Part shown: positions 6,272 to 12,130 of the stretch, one piece after another | Numbering within the stretch: position 1 is the first letter of the stretch | Layout: every line of letters starts with the position of its first letter | Assembly: GCA_012513235.1 (NCBI GenBank) | Contig: JAAZCO010000406.1 | Span: 1-12,130 of the forward strand | Direction of reading: 5' to 3' | Source of the DNA: Gammaproteobacteria bacterium | GTDB lineage: Bacteria; Pseudomonadota; Gammaproteobacteria; Pseudomonadales; Pseudomonadaceae | DNA: 12,130 bases | The notes under the pieces: model-generated | Seen by the model: the letters and a program-made list of their open reading frames with translations, nothing else | Told to the model about the DNA's origin: nothing | Databases searched by the model: none | Position numbers and translations under genes: made by a program

Positions 6272-7687
6272 ATGCTTGACTCTCGGCTATTCTCTGGAAA
6301 CACACTATTGACTACCTCCTTAGCACCACAAGAACTCCCCCAAGAGTTACCCGCAACCACTGCAGAATCGACTGATTCCAGCAGCGTGTCGCGGCGTCGA
6401 CTTAGAGTGTGTCACGAATGCGACTTACTGCTGGCTCTGCCCCCACTCAAGACCGGCGAAAAAGCCAACTGCCCTCGTTGTAATAACACCTTGGTACGCC
6501 GCCAAGCCAGTGCCGCCGAGCGCAGCCTCGCGCTGGCTATCGCAACGCTGATACTGCTAGGGCTGTCGCTATCGTTTCCTTTTTTAGGCTTTAGCTTGCA
6601 AGGGTTTGGCAATGGGATTGCGCTCAGAGAGACCATATCGTCACTCATTGGCTTTGATCAATTTCTGGTTGCTTTGATTATTTTGCTCACGGTGTTTGTC
6701 TTACCATTACTGTACTTAACCGCATTGTCTTGGCTGTGCATCGGCATTATCCGCGGCCAGCCATTACCACAAAGCATACTGCTCGCGCGCACCTTAAAGC
6801 ATGTCACGCCTTGGATGATGGCTGATGTTTTTGTCATCGGCACACTTGTGAGTGCGATAAAAATTGTGGGCATGGCTGAAGTCGAATTGGGCTTATCTTT
6901 TTGGACGGTGTGTGGCTATGCGCTGCTGTTATTGTTCACCACCCAATCGGTCGACCGTGACTGGTTATGGCAAGCACTAGACGCTAAACCTATGGCACCC
7001 ACCGGCGGACTATTAGGTCAAGAAGCCGCCCCACAAGGATTGACCGGCTGCAATACCTGTGGCTTGGTCAATTCAGTCACAGCCGGCGGACGCTGTGAGC
7101 GCTGTGATGAGCCATTGCACCCTTATCATGGCGTCAATACGCAGACCACACTGGCCTTACTCTCAGCCGCCATGCTGATGTTTATCCCAGCCAACTTATA
7201 TCCGATTATGATTTCCACCTCGTTAGGCAGCACAGAGCCCTCAACCATTTCAGCCGGCGTCCTGATGTTTTTTCAAAACGGTGATTGGCCCATTGCCGTC
7301 ATTATTCTGATTGCCAGTATTTTGGTACCGGTCGGAAAAATGCTGTCTTTATTATGGTTGTGCTTTGTAGTGCAGCGCCAGCAACAGCACCCCATGGGAC
7401 GCTTAACCCGTAATCGTTTATACCGTATCACTGAGTTTATCGGGCGCTGGTCGATGGTCGACGTGTTTGTCGTAGCGATTTTAGTGGCGCTGATCCACAG
7501 TGGCGACTTAATATCCATCGCCCCAGGGCCTGCCGCACTGGCTTTTACCTCGGTGGTGATTTTAACCATGTTGTCAGCAATGATGTTTGACCCGCGCAGC
7601 ATTTGGCAGCCACAGGTTGTCACCAGCGCTGCAAGCACCACAACCTCAACACAACCGCCTCATTCTTCAGCCAAGGAACACTCATAA
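6272..7687 (+). CDS. pqiA: PqiA, inner-membrane subunit of the Pqi lipid transport system
   Basis: A duplicated PqiA/LetA-type membrane protein. Each half has a zinc-ribbon-like four-cysteine motif followed by about four membrane helices. From ATG 6272 (471 residues), the first ribbon is C47/C50/C67/C70 with helices about 85-107, 129-154, 177-200 and 208-223. The second is C260/C263/C275/C278 with helices about 291-314, 337-367, 392-412 and 418-438. In E. coli PqiA is the inner-membrane partner of PqiB. The start is uncertain: the frame is open from ATG 6188 (499 residues), but the first 70 or so residues of that version do not look like PqiA, and the usual length is about 420-430. TTG 6308, with GGAA eight bases upstream, would give 459. 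A Ser/Thr-rich tail of about 23 residues follows the last helix. Its TAA shares one base with the pqiB ATG (TAATG). Confidence 0.92.
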   Translation: MLDSRLFSGNTLLTTSLAPQELPQELPATTAESTDSSSVSRRRLRVCHECDLLLALPPLKTGEKANCPRCNNTLVRRQASAAERSLALAIATLILLGLSLSFPFLGFSLQGFGNGIALRETISSLIGFDQFLVALIILLTVFVLPLLYLTALSWLCIGIIRGQPLPQSILLARTLKHVTPWMMADVFVIGTLVSAIKIVGMAEVELGLSFWTVCGYALLLLFTTQSVDRDWLWQALDAKPMAPTGGLLGQEAAPQGLTGCNTCGLVNSVTAGGRCERCDEPLHPYHGVNTQTTLALLSAAMLMFIPANLYPIMISTSLGSTEPSTISAGVLMFFQNGDWPIAVIILIASILVPVGKMLSLLWLCFVVQRQQQHPMGRLTRNRLYRITEFIGRWSMVDVFVVAILVALIHSGDLISIAPGPAALAFTSVVILTMLSAMMFDPRSIWQPQVVTSAASTTTSTQPPHSSAKEHS

Positions 7688-9327
7688 TGTCAGAACCGAC
7701 TCATGCAATCAGGCGGACTCAGCGCTCCTTTTCTCCCATCTGGATTGTGCCGATCGTTGCTGTATTGATTGGCGCTTGGATGCTCTATGACAACCTCAGT
7801 CGCTTAGGCTCGACTATTACCTTGACCGTCGAGACTGCAGAAGGCATCGAGGCCGGCAAAACCCTGATTAAAACCCGCAACGTGGAAATGGGTAAAATCG
7901 AAAAAGTCAGCCTGTCTAAAGATCTAAAAAGCGCTGTCTTGGTGGCACGCATGAGTCCGCAAGCGGAAGAAATGCTCACGAAAGACACACAGTTTTGGGT
8001 GGAAAAACCACGTATTGGCCTTGAAGGCGTAAGTGGCTTAGGCACTGTATTATCGGGTGCTTATATCCAACTCCTGCCAGGCAAAAGCACAGAGCCAGAA
8101 GATGAGTTTACTGTCCTAGAAAATCCTCCGATTGCCGCCGCTGATGCACCGGGTCTGCGGGTTAACCTGACCAGTCACGTCGGTAGCTCAGTGCGTATTG
8201 GCGATTCAGTATCCTATCAGGGCTATACCGTGGGCCGCGTGGAAGACAGCCGCTTTGACCCTGAAAAGCGCGAAATGCATCACCGCCTGTATATTCAATC
8301 GCCCTATGAAATGCTGGTCACCACCAACACACGCTTCTGGACCGCTTCAGGCATCGATGTGTCTTTAGACTCGCAAGGGTTTAACGTCAGCATGGGATCC
8401 TTAGAGTCACTCGTCAGCGGCGGCATCACTTTTGGCGTGGCGAATAATTCTGCCGCAGGCAGCCAAGCCAAAGAGAACGCTGACTATGTATTATTCAACG
8501 ATGAGAAAAGTGCCCAAGAAGGCCATTACGACGACTACTTAGATTATGTGCTGCTGGTCGATGATACGGTGCGTGGCTTAACTAACAATGCACCGGTCGA
8601 GTATCGCGGCGTACGTATAGGTACGGTTATCAGTGTCCCATGGAATTTTAGTGCACCACAGCCCGACTCATTAAGCCGCTTCGCGATCCCGGTGTTGATT
8701 CGCATCGAGCCACAACGCCTAGACAGTGATGAGTCACAAAGAATCGATCTCAAAGCATGGGCCACGCGACTCGACAAGATGGTGGATTACGGTATGCGTG
8801 CCACCCTGAAGTCCGGCAACTTACTAACCGGCGCATTATTTGTCGACCTGAACTTCTATAAAGATGCAGAGCCGTTTAAGCCGATAAGCTTTGCTGAGGT
8901 CAAGGTGTTCCCAACCATCTCCGCAGGTTTTGCCCAAATCGAGCTCAAGGTGTCAAACCTGCTGGATAAACTGACCAATCTCAACGTCGAGCCGGTCATC
9001 GCCTCACTCGATAAGACACTGGTCAGCACGCAACAGACCATGGACAAGGTCAATAGCATTGCCGCCTCAGTGGATCAGCTCCTCGCCGATCCTGCTATCG
9101 GCAAAATGCCAAACAGCGTTGATGCCACCATGCGCCAGCTGCGCGACACTTTGAACGGTTTCGCACCGGACTCACAAGGCTATAACGAACTGACGCAAAC
9201 CTTATCGCGCCTGGAAAAACTGATGCAAGACATGCAACCAGTGATCCGCACCTTAAGCGATCAACCCAATGCACTGCTGTTTAATAAAACGCTAACCGAA
9301 GACCCACAACCGAGGGCTAAACCATGA
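7687..9327 (+). CDS. pqiB: PqiB, MCE-domain protein forming a periplasmic lipid channel
   Basis: A 546-residue MCE/MlaD-family protein. One membrane anchor lies at about residues 18-35. Three MCE domains follow at about 42-132 (TITLTVETAEGIEAGKT), 157-250 (LRVNLTSHVGSSVRIGDSV) and 285-395 (DYVLLVDDTVRGLTNNAPVEYRGVRIG). A helical region at about 412-525 would build the coiled-coil needle, as in E. coli PqiB, which forms a hexamer crossing the periplasm towards the outer membrane. Three MCE domains plus a needle match PqiB; LetB/YebT has seven. The ATG at 7687 is chosen because it overlaps the pqiA stop, has AAGGA (7673-7677) nine bases upstream, and places a short basic N-terminus before the anchor. 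The frame continues upstream to 7603, but that part lies inside pqiA. The substrate is inferred to be phospholipid. Confidence 0.95.
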   Translation: MSEPTHAIRRTQRSFSPIWIVPIVAVLIGAWMLYDNLSRLGSTITLTVETAEGIEAGKTLIKTRNVEMGKIEKVSLSKDLKSAVLVARMSPQAEEMLTKDTQFWVEKPRIGLEGVSGLGTVLSGAYIQLLPGKSTEPEDEFTVLENPPIAAADAPGLRVNLTSHVGSSVRIGDSVSYQGYTVGRVEDSRFDPEKREMHHRLYIQSPYEMLVTTNTRFWTASGIDVSLDSQGFNVSMGSLESLVSGGITFGVANNSAAGSQAKENADYVLFNDEKSAQEGHYDDYLDYVLLVDDTVRGLTNNAPVEYRGVRIGTVISVPWNFSAPQPDSLSRFAIPVLIRIEPQRLDSDESQRIDLKAWATRLDKMVDYGMRATLKSGNLLTGALFVDLNFYKDAEPFKPISFAEVKVFPTISAGFAQIELKVSNLLDKLTNLNVEPVIASLDKTLVSTQQTMDKVNSIAASVDQLLADPAIGKMPNSVDATMRQLRDTLNGFAPDSQGYNELTQTLSRLEKLMQDMQPVIRTLSDQPNALLFNKTLTEDPQPRAKP

Positions 9328-9935
9328 GTTTTTCTGCACTGATTCAGCGAGCCACAGCCATCCGTTCGCGCGCACTGATTGCCGGCGCAGCCTTACTCAT
9401 GCTGGCCGGTTGTGCCGGAAAAACTGCACAGACCAACCACTATATGCTGCCCAGCAATGCTCCCCAGCAGCAGTATGCCAACAGCTTAGCGGTGGCCGTA
9501 GCGCCGATTCGCCTCACAGGTTTATTGGATAATCCTGGGATCGTTATGCAACTCAATGATATTGAGGTGTATCAAGCGCGCCAGCATCTGTGGGCCGAAG
9601 ATATTGGCGTGCAATTGCAACAGCAGCTACAGCAACAGCTCAGCGCCAGCCTGCCGCAAGCGCACATCGCAGCTAAAGGCCAGCCGCTGCAAACCGGTTT
9701 AGCGCAGCGCGAAGTTCGTGTTAGTATCAATGCCTTTCAGGGCAGTTATAACGGCAACGCGGTAGTACAAGGTCAGTGGCAAGTGCTAGGTGCTGACGGA
9801 CAGTTGCTGCAACACAAAAACTTTAGGATTGAACAACCGCTCAGCGAAGATGGTTACCCAACCTTGGTGCGCACCTTAGGAGCGGCTTGGGATCAAGTCA
9901 GCCAAGAGTTGGCTGCGGCATTGGCAGCGGATTAA
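9324..9935 (+). CDS. pqiC: PqiC, outer-membrane lipoprotein of the Pqi system
   Basis: A 203-residue lipoprotein of the PqiC/YmbA (DUF330, ABC-type transport auxiliary) family. The signal sequence ends in the lipobox LAGC with the lipidated Cys at 30. Family features include NHYMLP at 38-43, LAVAVAPIRL at 55-64 and RQHLWAEDIGVQL at 86-98, followed by a Gln-rich helix at about 97-107. In E. coli PqiC sits in the outer membrane and contacts the tip of the PqiB needle. The ATG overlaps the end of pqiB by four bases (ATGA), so the two are probably translationally coupled. The presence of pqiC separates this locus from the letAB (yebST) type, which lacks a third gene. Confidence 0.92.
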   Translation: MSFSALIQRATAIRSRALIAGAALLMLAGCAGKTAQTNHYMLPSNAPQQQYANSLAVAVAPIRLTGLLDNPGIVMQLNDIEVYQARQHLWAEDIGVQLQQQLQQQLSASLPQAHIAAKGQPLQTGLAQREVRVSINAFQGSYNGNAVVQGQWQVLGADGQLLQHKNFRIEQPLSEDGYPTLVRTLGAAWDQVSQELAAALAAD

Positions 9936-9941
9936 TACAGC

Positions 9942-10988
9942 ATGACGACACTATTAGAGCAGCTGGGAATCACCTACCCCATTATCCAAGCTCCAATGGC
10001 CGGCGGCGCGACAACAGCTGAGCTAGTCGCCACTGTCAGTAACTTTGGCGGCTTGGGATCATTCGCTGCCGGCATGACTGCACCAGCGGAGATCAACACG
10101 CAGATTGATGCGATACAAGCGCTCACCGAGCGTCCTTTTATGGTCAATCTCATGGTGCTATCAGAAGCTGACACCAACACCTTTTCTACTGTAATGCCCG
10201 ACTGGCTCAGCCAGCTCTATCAAGAGCAGGGCATCAAAGCGGCATTAGCCGACAGACCCGCACATAGCTTTACACAACAACTGCAAGTGCTCTATGACAA
10301 CCCTGTTCCTGTTGCCAGTTTCACCTTTGGTATTTTGAGCGCCGAGCAAGTGCAGCGTCTGCAGCAGTTAGGCACTCGCGTGATTGGTACAGCGAACCAC
10401 CCACTCGAAGCTCAAGCATGGGCGGCAGTGGGTGCGGATGCAGTGTGCTTACAGGGAATGGAGGCCGGTGGGCATCGTGGCGGCTGGCTGCCACAAAGCG
10501 CAACAGACCCTTTAGGCCTGTTAACCTTGATCAGCCAAACCCGTGCCTGTACTGATATCCCCTTAATTGCCGCTGGCGGCATCATGACGGGTCAGGATAT
10601 CAAAACAATACAAACCGCCGGCGCGCAAATAGCCCAACTGGGCACCGCGTTTTTAACCACGGATCAATGCGGGATCAACAAGACTTACCAGCAAGCCTTA
10701 CTGGATGCGAGCCAAAATAAGCGCAGTGCTGCCACACGCTTAACCCGCTTGTTTTCAGGCAAACCAGCGCGCAGCTTAGTCAATGATTACATGCGCGACT
10801 TTGCACGTTTTGATAATCCAGACTTACCGCCTTACCCACAACTCAACGCCATGACACAACCGATGCGTGCGCAGGCTGGCAAACACAACAATGCCGAATA
10901 CCTTTCATTATGGGCAGGGCAAGGCGCTGCATTAGTCAGACAAGAACCTACTATTGAGTTGTTGCGCCGACTGGTGGAGTCATTATAA
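9942..10988 (+). CDS. Nitronate monooxygenase family FMN enzyme (class I-like)
   Basis: A 348-residue TIM-barrel flavoprotein of the nitronate monooxygenase (formerly 2-nitropropane dioxygenase) family. Visible signatures are IIQAPMAGG at 14-22, VSNFGGLGSFAAG at 32-44, QGMEAGGHRGG at 171-181 with H178 in the place of the catalytic His, PLIAAGGI at 207-214, AQLGTAFL at 231-238 and LWAGQG at 323-328. These match class I nitronate monooxygenases, which use FMN and oxygen to oxidise alkyl nitronates such as the toxin propionate-3-nitronate. An NADH:quinone reductase of the same fold is the main alternative. The gene begins six bases after the pqiC stop with no promoter or terminator in between, so it is probably the fourth gene of the pqi transcript. 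The Shine-Dalgarno is weak. The enzyme should be cytoplasmic. Confidence 0.88.
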   Translation: MTTLLEQLGITYPIIQAPMAGGATTAELVATVSNFGGLGSFAAGMTAPAEINTQIDAIQALTERPFMVNLMVLSEADTNTFSTVMPDWLSQLYQEQGIKAALADRPAHSFTQQLQVLYDNPVPVASFTFGILSAEQVQRLQQLGTRVIGTANHPLEAQAWAAVGADAVCLQGMEAGGHRGGWLPQSATDPLGLLTLISQTRACTDIPLIAAGGIMTGQDIKTIQTAGAQIAQLGTAFLTTDQCGINKTYQQALLDASQNKRSAATRLTRLFSGKPARSLVNDYMRDFARFDNPDLPPYPQLNAMTQPMRAQAGKHNNAEYLSLWAGQGAALVRQEPTIELLRRLVESL

Positions 10989-11182
10989 AACCTAGCTGAG
11001 GCATGATGAATCAGCCTGCAAACACAAAGCTCTCAGCACCCAAAGTCAGCATAAACCCTAGGCTCTGAGTGCAACCGCTCTTATTCAATAAGGCATAAGC
11101 GTGACTGCACCTTACACAGCCCGTTTCACCTTATAAACCCACGCTCACTCCGTGTTATGTGAGTCGACCAAGGACAGTATTC

Positions 11183-12130
11183 ATGTCAAATATGCCCAAA
11201 AAAGTCGCTTTCTGGTTCACTGATGATCTGCGTTTACAAGACAACCTAGCACTCAACTGGGCCTGCAACCATTACGCCTCTATTGCTTTTATTTATGTGA
11301 TTAATCCCCACGATTTAGGCCCGAATAACTATCAACATAAAGCCATCGGTGCACATCGATTACGCTTTATCTATCAGTCCTTATTTGATCTTGAGCAGCA
11401 ATTAAAAGCCTTAGGCCATCGCCTGATTATTTTAGAAGGGCAACCGGTTAATGAAGTGTGCCGCTTTGTTGCCGAGCAGCAGATTAATGCAGTGGTGCGC
11501 TCTAAACCTATAGGCTGGTACGAACAAAAAACCTGGCAGATGATCGAAGAAACCCTGCCACAAGTGCGTTGTTTTTCTACTTGGAACCACACGCTGTTTA
11601 AGCCTGAACAATTAGACTTGACCCCGCAAAGGCTCCATAGCTTTTCCAGTTTCAGAAAGCACGTGGAGTACTTTAAGTTTGCAGTACAGCCTGTCGGTGA
11701 CACGCTAAGCACACTGCCGCAGCCGATCCAAGTGCCCTATTCACAGGGTTTAAGCCTGCAAGACTTTGCGCAAAAATACCTGACAAAAACCACAGCGGAC
11801 AATCCTTTCAAGGGCGGTGAGCACCACGCCATGGCTCATGTGTACGAGTACTTTGCCAGCACAGCACCGAGCAATTATAAACTCACGCGTAACCAGCTCG
11901 ACGGCTGGGCCAGCTCAACTAAATTCAGTCCTTTTTTAGCGCTGGGCAATCTATCGCCACGCTATCTCTGGCAGCAACTCAAAGCATATGAAGCGCAACA
12001 TGGCGCGAATGATTCAACTTATTGGATTGGTTTTGAGCTGTTATGGCGCGAGTATTTTCAATGGGCGGCCCTGCAACAACAGGCGCAGTTATTTAGCTTT
12101 CAAGGCCAAGCCGAGCATAAGCCAAAAACC
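11183..12130 (+). CDS. DASH-type cryptochrome/photolyase, N-terminal part
   Basis: An open frame of 316 codons runs off the right edge. The N-terminal photolyase (Rossmann-like) domain opens with VAFWFTDDLRLQDN (8-21). DASH-like stretches follow: STWNHTLFKPEQL (132-144), SFSSFRKHVE (153-162), GGEHHAMAHVYEYF (211-224), NYKLTRNQLDGWASSTKFSP (231-250), LALGNLSPR (252-260) and DSTYWIGFELLWREYF (277-292), which lie in the FAD-binding part. DASH proteins bind FAD and usually a folate antenna, and repair cyclobutane pyrimidine dimers, mainly in single-stranded DNA, using light; some also signal. A His (219) stands where many relatives have Arg in the GGE...R motif. The ATG has AAGGA (11170-11174) eight bases upstream. 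The gene follows a 194-base gap and probably has its own promoter. About 120-200 C-terminal residues are missing. Confidence 0.9.
   Translation, partial: MSNMPKKVAFWFTDDLRLQDNLALNWACNHYASIAFIYVINPHDLGPNNYQHKAIGAHRLRFIYQSLFDLEQQLKALGHRLIILEGQPVNEVCRFVAEQQINAVVRSKPIGWYEQKTWQMIEETLPQVRCFSTWNHTLFKPEQLDLTPQRLHSFSSFRKHVEYFKFAVQPVGDTLSTLPQPIQVPYSQGLSLQDFAQKYLTKTTADNPFKGGEHHAMAHVYEYFASTAPSNYKLTRNQLDGWASSTKFSPFLALGNLSPRYLWQQLKAYEAQHGANDSTYWIGFELLWREYFQWAALQQQAQLFSFQGQAEHKPKT

Noticed and set aside
7273..7641. A 122-codon minus-strand open frame antisense to pqiA
   Set aside because: The pqiA frame here encodes conserved membrane helices; the antisense product resembles no family I know and has no promoter or context.
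10989..11182. Possible terminator or promoter between the flavoprotein and cryptochrome genes
   Set aside because: The imperfect stem gctctcag/ctgagtgc has a 28-base loop and no T-run; cttattcaataag (11080-11092) is too small; TATAAA at 11132-11137 has no acceptable -35 at 16-18 bases.
11374..11712. A 112-codon minus-strand open frame near the right edge
   Set aside because: It lies antisense to the DASH cryptochrome gene, whose plus-strand frame is open to the window end with clear family motifs.

Overview
The window looks like ordinary chromosome from a gammaproteobacterium, most likely Pseudomonadales. The reasons are a single-chain FAD/Fe-S D-lactate dehydrogenase of the Pseudomonas type, a complete pqiABC operon with an inner-membrane/MCE/outer-membrane-lipoprotein set, a dCache-PAS-GGDEF-EAL protein, and roughly balanced base composition with frequent TTA leucine codons. 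This placement is inferred from gene types; no rRNA or tRNA is present to confirm it. There is no transposase, integrase, CRISPR array or phage gene.

Layout: (1) 1-1296 (+) is the 3' part of the D-lactate dehydrogenase gene; its FAD domain lies left of the window. (2) 1297-1409 separates convergent genes and holds an 11-bp perfect inverted repeat. (3) 1410-2413 (-) is azlCD, a two-subunit branched-chain amino acid exporter with a 4-base gene overlap and a recognisable promoter upstream of azlC. (4) 2530-5172 (-) encodes an 880-residue membrane c-di-GMP enzyme with periplasmic sensor, PAS, GGDEF and EAL domains. (5) Divergent from it, 5291-6148 (+) encodes a periplasmic amino-acid-type solute-binding protein with no transporter genes beside it. 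(6) 6272-9935 (+) is pqiA-pqiB-pqiC, with overlapping gene ends, for an envelope-spanning lipid transport complex. (7) 9942-10988 (+) is a class I nitronate monooxygenase-like flavoprotein gene, 6 bases after pqiC and probably in the same transcript. (8) 11183-12130 (+) is the 5' part of a DASH-type cryptochrome/photolyase gene that runs off the right edge.

The most interesting part is the divergent pair in the middle: a stand-alone ligand-binding protein head to head with a bifunctional c-di-GMP protein, sharing a short control region rich in small palindromes. A plausible reading is that a periplasmic ligand, perhaps an amino acid, is sensed by the binding protein and passed to the cyclase/phosphodiesterase. 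The sequence suggests this but does not prove it. I see no clearly new system; the other modules belong to known families in recognisable arrangements.
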